64,000 nt of DNA from Mesorhizobium_K sp040049215 (GCF_040049215.1 NZ_JBDZDN010000001.1:744001-808000); one strand, 5' to 3'; counted from the stretch's first letter, positions 45,340-55,702 are shown. Made by a program: numbers and translations. Notes: a model not told the origin generated them from the sequence alone.

Positions 45340-46703
45340 TGCCGGTCGAAGTCATCCTGCCCAAGGTCGACATGGACATGGCGACCGGCCAGATCTCGCG
45401 CTGGTTCGTTGCCGAGGGCGCGACTGTGAAGCAGGGCGACCTGTTGTTCGAGATCGAGACCGACAAGGCCGCGATGGAGATCGACTCGCCGGCCGGAGGC
45501 ATCGTCCGCGACATCGTCGGCAAGGAAGGCATGGACATTCCGGTCGGCGCGCCGGTGGCGTGGATCTATGCCGAGGGCGAGGCGTATCAAGGTTCGAAGG
45601 CTGAGCGCTCCAGCTCTGCGCTCAAGGAAGGTGGCGACGCCGAGCAAGGCGCAGGAGCCCCGCCAACGGTCGAAAGCGTTTCTAGGGCGTCCTCCCAAGA
45701 CGCTGCCACGCTGGCCGCGCCGTCCGTTCCGCACGCTGCGGACGAGGCGGGCGCAGTCCGCGCGACTCCCCTTGCCCGCCGGCTGGCGCGTGAGAACGGC
45801 ATCGCGTTGTCGGATATCACCGGTTCCGGTCCGCATGGCCGCGTGGTGAAGGCGGATGTCGAGGCTGCGGCCAGGACACCCCCCTCTGGCCTGCCGGCCA
45901 TCTCCCCCTCGAGGGGGGAGACTACGCCTGCATCCACACCCGCGTCGAAGCCGATGTCTGACGACGCAGTCCTGCGCCTGTTCGAGCAAGGCTCCTACGA
46001 GCTCGTCCCGCACGATAATATGAGGAAGACCATCGCGCGGCGTCTGGTCGAGGCGAAGTCGACCATCCCGCATTTCTACCTGACGCTCGACTGCGAGATC
46101 GACGCGCTGTTGAAGCTGCGCGCCGAGATCAACGCGGCGGCCCCTGTCAAGAAGACCGAGAAGGGCGAGGAGCCGGCCTACAAGGTCTCGGTCAACGACA
46201 TGGTCATCAAGGCGATGGCGCTGGCGCTGCGCGACGTGCCCTCGGCCAACGTGTCGTGGACCGAAAGCGCGATGGTCCAGCACAGGCATGCCGATGTCGG
46301 CGTCGCCGTCTCCATCCCTGGCGGGCTGATCACGCCGATCATCCGCCGCGCCGAGGAAAAGACGCTGTCGGTGATCGCCAACGAGATGAAGGACCTCGCC
46401 GCGCGGGCCCGCAACAAGAAGCTGAAGCCGGAGGAGTATCAGGGCGGCACCACCGCCGTTTCCAACCTCGGTATGTTCGGCATCAAGGATTTTTCGGCCG
46501 TCATCAACCCGCCGCATGCGACGATCCTGGCTGTGGGCGCGGGCGAGGAACGTGCCGTCGTGAAGAAAGGACAGGTCGTTGCCGCCACCATCATGTCGGT
46601 GACGCTGTCGACCGACCACCGCGCCGTCGACGGCGCGCTCGGCGCCGAACTGCTCGCCGCCTTCAAGCGCCGCATCGAGAACCCGCTGGGCATACTGGTG
46701 TAG
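45339..46703 (+). CDS. Dihydrolipoamide acyltransferase (E2) with repeat-derived linker
   Basis: A 454-residue E2. The lipoyl domain is residues 1-78 with Lys43 in EIETDKAAMEID. The peripheral-subunit-binding domain is at about 145-183 (ATPLARRLARENGIALSDIT, GSGPHGRVVKADVEA). The catalytic domain runs from about 220 and ends with the active-site motif STDHRAVDGA. It transfers the acyl group made by E1 to CoA, giving acetyl-CoA if the complex cleaves methyl-ketone acyloins. No E3 gene is nearby, so a housekeeping lipoamide dehydrogenase must serve. The linker contains a palindromic repeat read in frame (residues about 180-195), see the repeat entry. Confidence 0.9.
   Translation: MPVEVILPKVDMDMATGQISRWFVAEGATVKQGDLLFEIETDKAAMEIDSPAGGIVRDIVGKEGMDIPVGAPVAWIYAEGEAYQGSKAERSSSALKEGGDAEQGAGAPPTVESVSRASSQDAATLAAPSVPHAADEAGAVRATPLARRLARENGIALSDITGSGPHGRVVKADVEAAARTPPSGLPAISPSRGETTPASTPASKPMSDDAVLRLFEQGSYELVPHDNMRKTIARRLVEAKSTIPHFYLTLDCEIDALLKLRAEINAAAPVKKTEKGEEPAYKVSVNDMVIKAMALALRDVPSANVSWTESAMVQHRHADVGVAVSIPGGLITPIIRRAEEKTLSVIANEMKDLAARARNKKLKPEEYQGGTTAVSNLGMFGIKDFSAVINPPHATILAVGAGEERAVVKKGQVVAATIMSVTLSTDHRAVDGALGAELLAAFKRRIENPLGILV
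45876..45923. repeat. Rhizobial-type palindromic repeat inserted in frame in the E2 gene
   Basis: A 48-base element with two inverted-repeat parts, CTGCCGGC-type centre and CCCCTCGAGGGG with flanking C/G runs (CTCCCCCTCGAGGGGGGAG at about 45902-45920). It matches from memory a short mosaic repeat abundant between genes in Mesorhizobium and relatives. Here it lies inside the coding sequence and is translated as TPPSGLPAISPSRGET, in the flexible linker between subunit-binding and catalytic domains. Confidence 0.7.
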
Positions 46704-46731
46704 CTAGGCAGGCGCGCCCTGCAGGTCGGCG

Positions 46732-47403
46732 TCAGCGCAAAAAGCCGCGCGCTTCCAGTTCCCGCCGTACCGCGTGCCAGTTCGCACAGGCGGCGAGCGC
46801 GCCGCGCGACATCAGCCTCTCTGCGTGCCCGTCATAGGTGTGGCCGCCGCCGGTGTAGCCGATCGCGGTCATGTTCGCCGCGACCGCACCCTCGACGCCG
46901 AACGGGGAATCCTCGATTACCACGCAGCACGACGGGTCCGCTCCCATCTTTTCTGCTGCGTGGAGAAAAATATCCGGAGCGGGCTTGCCGCGCTTCACCA
47001 TGGACGAACTGAAGACAGCCTCCCCGAAGAACGGCGCCAGTCCCGTGATTTCCAGGCTGTGATGGATACGCTCGAGCGACGATGAAGATGCAACGCAGCG
47101 CTCCACCGACAGTGCTTCGAGAAAGTGTCTAAGTCCCTCGGTCTCCGCCAGTTTCTCCGTGAACAGCTGCTTGGTTTCGGCCCAGATGTCGTCATGCGCG
47201 TGGTCCGGAAACTGGTGGCCCGTCAATTCCTTGATCTTCACGATGATGTCGGCCTGCTTCATGCCTATGCACTGCGCGATGATGTCGGCGCCGACGCCGC
47301 TCATGCCGTGCTTCTCGTAGACACGCTCATAGGCTTCCGCCGCCAGCGGCTCGCTGTCGACAAGCACGCCGTCGCAATCGAAGATGATCAATCTATCCGC
47401 CAA
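46732..47403 (-). CDS. HAD-superfamily sugar-phosphate phosphatase (beta-phosphoglucomutase-like)
   Basis: A 223-residue HAD hydrolase with all four motifs: FDCDGVLVDSEP (nucleophile and acid aspartates), the serine region CVASSSSLERI, the lysine in VKRGKPAPDIFL, and VIEDSPFGVEGA with the metal-binding acids. The cap is the small helical type of phosphatases acting on sugar or polyol phosphates. The best start is a TTG at 47403 without a strong ribosome site. It is on the minus strand, convergent with the E2 gene, inside the PTS/DRL locus, where it may remove unwanted phosphorylated intermediates (inferred). Confidence 0.85.
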   Translation of the reverse strand: MADRLIIFDCDGVLVDSEPLAAEAYERVYEKHGMSGVGADIIAQCIGMKQADIIVKIKELTGHQFPDHAHDDIWAETKQLFTEKLAETEGLRHFLEALSVERCVASSSSLERIHHSLEITGLAPFFGEAVFSSSMVKRGKPAPDIFLHAAEKMGADPSCCVVIEDSPFGVEGAVAANMTAIGYTGGGHTYDGHAERLMSRGALAACANWHAVRRELEARGFLR

Positions 47404-47463
47404 GAGAAACGCGCCCCAGCCCAGCTGTCACAAATTCAGTCGATGAGTTCCGGCAGGGGATGT

Positions 47464-48105
47464 CTAATGCCGGTAAGCGAGCCGACGGTGGTCCGGCGTC
47501 TCGAGCGCCTCCACGATCGCCGGGCGCGAATGCGGATCGTCCGGGAGGAGCCAGTTCGGCTCGCCACCCAGAAACCTGTCCAGGAAGGCGACGGCATAAG
47601 CAGGCATCTCCGACACGTTCTCGCGATAGGACCACCACGTCCTGAGATCGTCGGCGCATTTGTCGATCGCCGGCGCCTCCCCGAACTCCTGTTCGTATAT
47701 GGCGGCGATCGCCGAGACGCAGAAGTTGGTGTAGAGGAACCCTTCCGGCCAGAACTCCACGATTTCCGCCATTTCCGGGCCGGCCGACACCAGCGGCTGC
47801 TGGAGCGCTCTCTCGACCACTTTTGCAGGCTCCTGACGGATCAATTCCCGCAACACGAGGCCGGCGGCGAAGATGACGAAGTCGGCGCGGTCCACCTTGG
47901 CAAAATCCTTCCGCTTCTCCATCGTCTCGACCCAGTCGAGAAAGGCTTTCGTCAGCCTGGCATCGTCGATCTCGAAGCGCAGGCCATAGGTCGAGCCGAC
48001 AAGCCGCGCATGGCTGCGGAACGTCAAGCGGAACCAGCGCAGCCTGCGCAGCCTGTGCCGCAAATCCGGCATCAACGCCAGTTCATCCTTGAAGCGCAGG
48101 TCCAT
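47464..48105 (-). CDS. Protein of unknown function in the PTS locus
   Basis: A 213-residue helical, mostly soluble protein with no family recognised. Notable segments are VDRADFVIFAAGLVLRELIR followed by QEPAKV, and EGFLYTNFCVSAIAAIYEQE. The ELIRQEP motif recurs as ELVRQEP in the other unknown protein of this locus at 53623-54426, suggesting distant relationship. GGGAGAA precedes the ATG at 48105 by six bases. It is divergent from gutM and downstream of it lies the HAD phosphatase in the same direction. Confidence 0.65.
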   Translation of the reverse strand: MDLRFKDELALMPDLRHRLRRLRWFRLTFRSHARLVGSTYGLRFEIDDARLTKAFLDWVETMEKRKDFAKVDRADFVIFAAGLVLRELIRQEPAKVVERALQQPLVSAGPEMAEIVEFWPEGFLYTNFCVSAIAAIYEQEFGEAPAIDKCADDLRTWWSYRENVSEMPAYAVAFLDRFLGGEPNWLLPDDPHSRPAIVEALETPDHRRLAYRH

Positions 48106-48200
48106 AGGCATTTCTCCCATAGAGAAGTTTATCACCCTCGGCCAAGCGATCCAATGAGGTGATATTGTGTCGGAAGGACGCTCCTCAGGAATTATACACA

Positions 48201-48231
48201 TTGACATTCTGAAAAACAAATGTTCTGTGAT
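48201..48231 (+). promoter_or_regulatory. Candidate promoter/operator for the gutM-PTS operon
   Basis: TTGACA at 48201-48206 and TGTGAT at 48226-48231 could form a -35/-10 pair with a 19-base spacer. Overlapping it, TGACATTC (48202-48209) and ATGTTCTG (48220-48227) resemble the GAACAT/ATGTTC arms found upstream of the DRL gene at 41914-41949. This would fit control by the same SorC-type regulator. Weak, pattern-based call. Confidence 0.35.
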
Positions 48232-48288
48232 TGTCAGTTCCGGGGAAGCCTTGCCCGGCGTCGCAGGACTGGCTTGGGAGGAAGCCTG

Positions 48289-48726
48289 ATGGCTATTTGG
48301 CAATGGGGATTGCTTGGTCTTTTTTGCGTCTGGGCGCTGCAGTCGCTCGGCGTCTGGCTTCAGATGCGGCACTATACCGACGTCTTCAAGGGCCTCACCA
48401 ATCAGTACAATGACGGCTTTGTCGGCGCCGGCAACTTCCGCGGCCGTTTCTCCAAGGGGACGATCGTCGTCATCGTCGTGACGCCGGACCTGATCGTGCG
48501 CCGCCTGCTCGTCATGAGCGGCCGCACGGTATTCACCAAATTTCGCAGGCATGAAGAATTCGAGGGGATGACCCTCGATCGGCTCCGGTCCAATCCCGCC
48601 GTTCTGGGAGAGGGGGAACCGGGTGTGGCCGAGGCCGTCAAAAAGGCGATCGAACAGGTCGATCGCGCGCGGTCGGAGCCAGGGAGGCAGCCGGGCTTGT
48701 CCGGCTTGAACGCAGCTCGCGCATAG
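48289..48726 (+). CDS. gutM: GutM-family regulator/accessory protein of a glucitol-type PTS operon
   Basis: A 145-residue protein matching the GutM (SrlM) family: an N-terminal membrane helix (WGLLGLFCVWALQSLGVWL), then QMRHYTDVFKGLTNQYNDGF and a cytoplasmic part with GRFSKGTIVVIVVTPD and DLIVRRLLVMSGRTVF. In E. coli, GutM acts as activator of the glucitol operon; the membrane helix suggests it senses or assists the transporter. GGGAGGAAGCC precedes the ATG at 48289. It is the first gene of the PTS operon, 53 bases before EIIC. Confidence 0.85.
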   Translation: MAIWQWGLLGLFCVWALQSLGVWLQMRHYTDVFKGLTNQYNDGFVGAGNFRGRFSKGTIVVIVVTPDLIVRRLLVMSGRTVFTKFRRHEEFEGMTLDRLRSNPAVLGEGEPGVAEAVKKAIEQVDRARSEPGRQPGLSGLNAARA

Positions 48727-48779
48727 CGCAACCGCCCCTGCCGACAGGGACATGAGGCAAGGCGGCTGAAGGAGGAGAT

Positions 48780-49571
48780 ATGTCAGTCTTTACATTGTTG
48801 GCACAGCATGCCGACATGGCCGTCCAGCACCTGCATGTTGCGGGCGCGATGGTCACGGATGCTGCTATCCATCACGGCGCGGTCGGCCTCGATCATGCAC
48901 GTGACAATCTCGTCGTGCTCGCGCAGGCGACCACGGAAGCCCCGGCGACACCTGCCCCCGGCGGCGGGATCTCGGTCGAGGAGTTCAAGGACAAGCTCGA
49001 CAACATTACCCAGGAAGAGCAACTCGGCTGGCTGACTGCCGCCGGCAAATATTTCATCGGCATCTTCCAGGAGGGCGGCAAGGTCTTCGCCGGCTTCGTG
49101 ACCGGCATCATCCCGACGCTGGTCGTGCTCATGACCGCCTTCTACGCGGTCACCGAACTCGTCGGCGAGGAGCGCGTGCACGGCATCGCGCGGGGCGCCG
49201 GCAAGATCGCGCTCACCCGCTACACGGTGCTCCCCGTCATCTCGGTCTTCTTCCTGACCAACCCGATGGCCTACACCTTCGGCTCGTTCCTGGAAGAAAA
49301 GCACAAGCCCGCCTTCTACGACGCGGCGGTGTCCTACGTGCATCCTCCGCTCGGCCTTTTCCCGCACGTCAATCCCGGCGAATACTTCGTCTGGGGCGGC
49401 GTGCTGGTTGCCCTGCTTGAGCTGGAGAGCCAGGGCGTGGTCGAGGTCGGCTACCACATCCGCGTCGCGATCTGGTACGCGATCGTCGGCCTGATCGTCA
49501 TCCTGCTCAAGGGCATGCTCACCGAGCGGATCACGGCCATCATGGCACGCCGCCAGGGCGTCGAGCTCTAG
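48780..49571 (+). CDS. srlA: PTS glucitol/sorbitol-type EIIC component with N-terminal extension
   Basis: A 263-residue membrane protein. From about residue 84 on it follows E. coli SrlA: AAGKYFIGIFQEGGKVFAGF, then VTGIIPTLVV, FFLTNPMAYTFGSFLEEKHK and GLFPHVNPGEYFVWGG. The first 83 residues (many His and Ala, then a Pro-rich and an acidic stretch) have no counterpart in SrlA, which is about 187 residues. EIIC forms the polyol channel with the next gene. GAAGGAGGAG stands just before the ATG. Substrate is a polyol; which one is not fixed by the sequence. Confidence 0.88.
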   Translation: MSVFTLLAQHADMAVQHLHVAGAMVTDAAIHHGAVGLDHARDNLVVLAQATTEAPATPAPGGGISVEEFKDKLDNITQEEQLGWLTAAGKYFIGIFQEGGKVFAGFVTGIIPTLVVLMTAFYAVTELVGEERVHGIARGAGKIALTRYTVLPVISVFFLTNPMAYTFGSFLEEKHKPAFYDAAVSYVHPPLGLFPHVNPGEYFVWGGVLVALLELESQGVVEVGYHIRVAIWYAIVGLIVILLKGMLTERITAIMARRQGVEL

Positions 49572-49592
49572 TTCGGGACCCGGGAGGACATC

Positions 49593-50606
49593 ATGGCAAA
49601 GAAATACAAAGCTGTAAAAATCACCCGTGGCTCGACCGGCTGGGGCGGTCCACTGGTGATCGAACCCACCGAGCAGCGCAGCAAGGTCGTGTCGGTGACC
49701 GGCGGCGGCATTCATCCGGTCGCCGCGCAGATCGCGCAGATGACCGGCGCGGAAGCCGTCGATGGCTTCAAGGCGCCGCCGATCGAGAGCGAGATGGCCG
49801 TCGTCGTCGTCGATTGCGGCGGCACCGCCCGATGCGGCGTCTATCCGCGCAAGCGCATCCCGACCGTCAACCTGACGCCGGTCGGCCAGGCTGGGCCGCT
49901 CGCCCAGTTCATCACTGAAGACATCTACGTTTCGGGCGTGAAGCCCGCCAACATCACCATGGCTGACGGGTCGGAAACCGTAACCGCTGCAGGGGAGTCA
50001 GCAGAATTGAGCACCGCGCCAACAGACTCGCCGGCGGTAAGGGCCGCCAACGCCGCACCGGAAGTCGAAGGCGGATTGGTCGGCTTCATCTCGACGATCG
50101 GCCGCGTCATGGGCCGCGTGGTCGGCATCTTCTTCAACGCCGGCCGCCGCACCATCGACCAGGTCATCCGCAACGTCCTGCCTTTCATGGCGTTCGTGAC
50201 CATGCTGATCGGCCTGATCCTCTACACCGGCATCGGCGACGTGCTGGCGCAGCCCATGGGTCCGCTGGCCAACAACATCATCGGCCTGCTGATCATCTCG
50301 GCCATCTGCGGACTGCCGTTCCTGTCGCCGATCCTCGGCCCGGGCGCGGTCATCGCGCAGGTGATCGGCGTCGCCATCATCGGCCCGCAGATCGCCAACG
50401 GCACGATCTCGCCGGCGATGGCCCTGCCTGCGCTCTTCGCCTACAATACGCAGGTGGGCTGCGACTTCGTTCCGGTCGGTCTGGCGCTCGGCGAAGCCAA
50501 GCCCAAGACGATCGAGATCGGTGTGCCTGCCGTGCTGATCAGCCGCCAGATCATGGGTCCGGTTTCGGTCCTGATCGCCTGGCTGTTCAGCCTGGTGGTG
50601 CTCTAA
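49593..50606 (+). CDS. srlE: PTS glucitol/sorbitol-type EIIB/C component
   Basis: A 337-residue protein. The N-terminal EIIB domain carries the phosphorylation-site cysteine in VVDCGGTARCG (Cys75). After a linker of about residues 125-160, the C-terminal membrane part resembles SrlE: NVLPFMAFVTMLIGLILYTG, SAICGLPFLSPILGPGAVIA and FAYNTQVGCDFVPVGLALGE. It takes phosphate from EIIA and gives it to the imported polyol. It follows EIIC by 21 bases; GGGAGGAC is the ribosome site. Confidence 0.9.
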   Translation: MAKKYKAVKITRGSTGWGGPLVIEPTEQRSKVVSVTGGGIHPVAAQIAQMTGAEAVDGFKAPPIESEMAVVVVDCGGTARCGVYPRKRIPTVNLTPVGQAGPLAQFITEDIYVSGVKPANITMADGSETVTAAGESAELSTAPTDSPAVRAANAAPEVEGGLVGFISTIGRVMGRVVGIFFNAGRRTIDQVIRNVLPFMAFVTMLIGLILYTGIGDVLAQPMGPLANNIIGLLIISAICGLPFLSPILGPGAVIAQVIGVAIIGPQIANGTISPAMALPALFAYNTQVGCDFVPVGLALGEAKPKTIEIGVPAVLISRQIMGPVSVLIAWLFSLVVL

Positions 50607-50626
50607 GCAACGAAGAGGTTCGCCAT

Positions 50627-51010
50627 ATGTCTGTCCTTCTCAAGACACGGGTCACCGCGATCGGACCCGAAGTGGCGGACCTCGCCGAAGGCGGCGTGAT
50701 CATCCTGTTCGCGGATGGCTCGCCGCCGGAACTCGCCGAAGTCTCGGTGCTTCACCAGGCCGAGGCGGGACCGAGCGACGACGCGCCGACCGCCGGCGCG
50801 TCGATCGCGATCGGCAACCTCTATGCGACCATCACCGCGGTCGGGCCCAGCGCCTGGGCCAAGGTCCGCGAGATCGGCCATGTGGTCATCAACTTCAACG
50901 GTGCGGCGCAGGCCGAGCGGCCGGGTGAAATCTGCGCGTCCGAGGTCGATGCGCAAGTGCTGGTCGCTGAATTGAAGGCCGGTGCTATCATCGTCCTGGC
51001 CGCGGCCTGA
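50627..51010 (+). CDS. srlB: PTS glucitol/sorbitol-type EIIA component
   Basis: A 127-residue EIIA of the GUT class. The phosphorylated histidine is His43 in LAEVSVLHQAEAG, the same position as in E. coli SrlB. FADGSPPELAEVS and ITAVGPSAWAKVREIGHVVI complete the family pattern. It passes phosphate from the HPr domain encoded next to the EIIB cysteine. Starts 20 bases after srlE; GAAGAGG precedes the ATG. Confidence 0.9.
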   Translation: MSVLLKTRVTAIGPEVADLAEGGVIILFADGSPPELAEVSVLHQAEAGPSDDAPTAGASIAIGNLYATITAVGPSAWAKVREIGHVVINFNGAAQAERPGEICASEVDAQVLVAELKAGAIIVLAAA

Positions 51011-51049
51011 CCTTAGACGCAGTTCGCAGAAACTCTTAAGGTAGATGCC

Positions 51050-53035
<1,986 letters not shown>

Positions 53036-53130
53036 GAAATCCAAGACGCCTCCGCCGCCCCTCGAAAAAAAATTTGTCCACCCCCTCAACATCCCCCGCA
53101 TAATGCTTGCGGCGCTGATTGGAGGCTCAT

Positions 53131-53592
53131 GTGGTGGACTGGAAACTGGCGATCAAGGAGGAAAGGGCAGCGCTGATGCGCATTGTCGCGCTGCTCTGTT
53201 CCCTCGCTGATCTCGCCGAATCCGCCAGCCGCCGCTGCCGGCTTGTGCGAAGCTTCGTGCTCTGGCTCCTTCGCCCGGCCGAAAGCCTGGCGCGGGATTT
53301 TGTCATGGGCGAGCAAGACGCGCCGCCAGTCTCGATGCCCGTCGGTCCGGCCGGCGGCAGTCATGCCGATGCGATGCGCCTTGCCGAAAATTTCCGCCAT
53401 CTGGCTTGCGAGCTGGAATGTCAGGCGCGGCTGACCTTCGCCATTCGGGACGGCGCCGGGCAAGGCGGCCTGCCGCGTTTCGGCGCCTGTCGACCACTCG
53501 ACGCGAATGATTTCCTGAACGCCTTGCGGTCGGCTGTCGCGACCATCTCCCGCCGAGCTGTGCGTGCGACAGGCCAGCCGGACACGTCGTGA
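53131..53592 (+). CDS. Small protein of unknown function
   Basis: A roughly 153-residue protein with a hydrophobic helix-like stretch MRIVALLCSLADLAESASRR followed by VRSFVLWLLRPAESLARDFV, then a hydrophilic tail. It resembles uncharacterised rhizobial proteins in general appearance; no function is known to me. The start at 53131 (GTG) is chosen for GGAGG five bases upstream; GTG 53134 is equally possible. It lies between the HPr-EI gene and a convergent unknown gene. Confidence 0.55.
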   Translation: MVDWKLAIKEERAALMRIVALLCSLADLAESASRRCRLVRSFVLWLLRPAESLARDFVMGEQDAPPVSMPVGPAGGSHADAMRLAENFRHLACELECQARLTFAIRDGAGQGGLPRFGACRPLDANDFLNALRSAVATISRRAVRATGQPDTS

Positions 53593-53622
53593 CGCCTCGC
53601 GATGCTAAAAAGGCCCGACGTT

Positions 53623-54426
53623 CTAATTGAGATGGGTGAGCAGGCTGGCGAAGAGCGGCGTCAGTTTTTTCACCGGGTCGTCGTTGCCGAGAGCCGCATT
53701 GATGCGGTCGGCGCGCGCGTCGACGGCAAGCACTGCGATCTCCATCAACTCGGGCCCGGCAGCCCCCTCCATATCGAGCGTCGCAAGGCCGCAGGCGATG
53801 GCGATTGCCGCGAGGCAGTTGACGGCGATCGTCTGGCCGATATCGATAGCGTCTATCTCGGTGGGGTCGGGAGCCGGCAGCTTGATGGGCTCCTGGCGGA
53901 CGAGTTCGACGAACAGCGAGGACGACAGCGCGGCGACCAGGGAAACGCGCTCGTCGCGGTCGGTTTCCGCATGCAGCCTGGCGATCAGCGCGGCGTCGCG
54001 CTTCTCCAACGCTCCATGCACGGCGGCGAAGTCGCTCTCAAGGATGCGGAAATCGTTGAGCTTCTTCTGCTGGAGCACCAGCTTGGCGAGCCGATAGAGG
54101 TCGCGGCGGAACGCGCGCTCGCCGTCGAGATGCGACTCGCCCATCGAGCGGAAATAGGATTGCAGCGGCTGCGGGCCGGCGACTGGGGCTCCACCCAGGC
54201 CATTTCGGGGCGCAAGGCTTTCGGCCAGCGACATCACGTCGTCGAAGGCGCTCACCGCATGGCCCAGAAACCCTTCTATCTCGCGGACCGGAAACGGCTG
54301 TTCCCTGGCGTCCGGCGCAGGCTTGCCCGAGGCATGGTCGTGGCGATGCTGGCGGACGATCGAACGAAAGTCCCGCAGCCTGTCCTTCACCAGGATCCTG
54401 ACGTCTTCGGAAAGTTCTCTGAGCAT
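53623..54426 (-). CDS. Protein of unknown function in the PTS locus
   Basis: A 267-residue, all-helical soluble protein with no recognised family. It has repeated charged helices (ELSEDVRILVKDRLRDFRSI, DGERAFRRDLYRLAKLVLQQ) and a hydrophobic C-terminal core (ALSSSLFVELVRQEPIKL, TIAVNCLAAIAIACGL). The ELVRQEP segment echoes ELIRQEP in the unknown protein at 47464-48105. It is divergent from the SorC-type regulator gene with about 220 bases between them. Confidence 0.65.
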   Translation of the reverse strand: MLRELSEDVRILVKDRLRDFRSIVRQHRHDHASGKPAPDAREQPFPVREIEGFLGHAVSAFDDVMSLAESLAPRNGLGGAPVAGPQPLQSYFRSMGESHLDGERAFRRDLYRLAKLVLQQKKLNDFRILESDFAAVHGALEKRDAALIARLHAETDRDERVSLVAALSSSLFVELVRQEPIKLPAPDPTEIDAIDIGQTIAVNCLAAIAIACGLATLDMEGAAGPELMEIAVLAVDARADRINAALGNDDPVKKLTPLFASLLTHLN

Positions 54427-54650
54427 CTCGTTTCCTCACCCCGTCGCGCGGTACGCCCCACCCGTCATGATATAGTTATTCGGTGCCGCATGAAACCAGT
54501 CAAAGCGTGTTCGAGGCAGCGCCAAGGCCGGTCGACGGTCAAGAACGGGGCGAAGAACCCATTGCGCTTTTGCCCTGCAATGCGGTCTAAACTATCGGCT
54601 TGGCAGATGGTCCGGCCTGCCGGCAAGGCTTCGGGCATTTGGGGGATTCG

Positions 54651-55676
54651 ATGGTAAAGCGTGCCAATCATGTGGGCGGACGCCGCAAACCCAGCGGCAA
54701 TGCCGACGATTCGGGCGTACCGGCCAGCGATCGGCGGGCCGACCGGCTGCGCATCCGCGCCGCATGGATGTATTTCATCGAACAGATGACGCAGAGCGAG
54801 ATCGCCGACGTGCTCGGCGTCGGGCGAATCACGGTCGTGCGCATGCTCGCCGAAGCGCGGGCGCGCAACGAGGTGCAGATCGCCATCGAGAGCGAACTTT
54901 CGGAGATCGTCCGGCTCGAGCGCGCGCTGGAGACCGCCTTCGATCTCAAGCAGGCGATCGTGGCGCCGCTGTCTCGCCCCGACGCCGATCCTATCCCGGC
55001 GATCAGCGCCAGAACCGGAGCTTTCCTTTCCGACGCCATGCGCCCCGGCATGCGAGTCGGCGTCGGCTGGGGCCGGACTTTGTTCAGCACGTTGTCTTTC
55101 ATCACTCCAAAATCCTTGGCCGACTTCAAGGTGATCTCGCTTCTCGGCGGCGTCGGCGTCGCGCGTCATATCAATCCGGCCGAATTCGCGTGGCGCTTTG
55201 CACAGGCGTTTCAGGGCGAAGGATACCTGATCCCCGCGCCGGCGGTTGTCGACAGCGTCGAGACCAAGGTCGCGCTTATCGAGCGCTGCGGCCTGCAGGA
55301 CATCTTCCGCATGACGGATGACCTCGACGCTGTCCTGCTCAGCATCGGCGGCATCAGGTCGGCAACGACTTTCTATCGCGGAGGGTTTCTCAAGGAAGCT
55401 CAGCGTGAGGAACTTGTCGCGCGCGGCGCGGTGGGCGATCTGCTCTTCCACCCCTTCAACGTCGACGGCAAGATCGTCGACCATCCCATCAACAGCGTGG
55501 TGATGTCGGTGGATGTCGAGCGGCTGCGCAAGGCGCCTATTCGTATCCTGACCTCGGGCGGACCTGAAAAGATCGAGGCGCTAATCGGCGCGATGAAGCT
55601 GCTTGCCCCGACCGTACTGATCACCGACGAGGAAAGCGCACGGAGAATGATCGAGCTGCGTGACAAGTCGGCTTGA
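54651..55676 (+). CDS. SorC/DeoR-type sugar-binding transcriptional regulator
   Basis: A 341-residue regulator. The helix-turn-helix is at about residues 40-65 (MTQSEIADVLGVGRITVVRM). The C-terminal sugar-phosphate-binding domain shows RVGVGWGRTL, VISLLGGVGVARHI, DDLDAVLLSIGGIRSATTFY and GDLLFHPFNVDGK, standard for the SorC family. These proteins sense a phosphorylated sugar or polyol, which suits control of the adjacent PTS genes. The start at 54651 follows GGGGGATTCG. The inverted repeat before the DRL gene is a plausible operator. Confidence 0.88.
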   Translation: MVKRANHVGGRRKPSGNADDSGVPASDRRADRLRIRAAWMYFIEQMTQSEIADVLGVGRITVVRMLAEARARNEVQIAIESELSEIVRLERALETAFDLKQAIVAPLSRPDADPIPAISARTGAFLSDAMRPGMRVGVGWGRTLFSTLSFITPKSLADFKVISLLGGVGVARHINPAEFAWRFAQAFQGEGYLIPAPAVVDSVETKVALIERCGLQDIFRMTDDLDAVLLSIGGIRSATTFYRGGFLKEAQREELVARGAVGDLLFHPFNVDGKIVDHPINSVVMSVDVERLRKAPIRILTSGGPEKIEALIGAMKLLAPTVLITDEESARRMIELRDKSA

Positions 55677-55702
55677 GGCAATATCGCCCGGCCTTGCCGG
55701 TG

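Noticed and set aside
43307..46703. Pyruvate dehydrogenase complex
   Set aside because: E1 alpha motifs are of the acetoin-dehydrogenase type, E3 is missing, and context is a PTS/DRL locus rather than central metabolism.
46708..46722. Short GCAGG/CCTGC inverted repeat between the convergent E2 and HAD genes
   Set aside because: Only a five-base stem around a self-complementary GGCGCGCC core and no T-tract; too weak to call a terminator.
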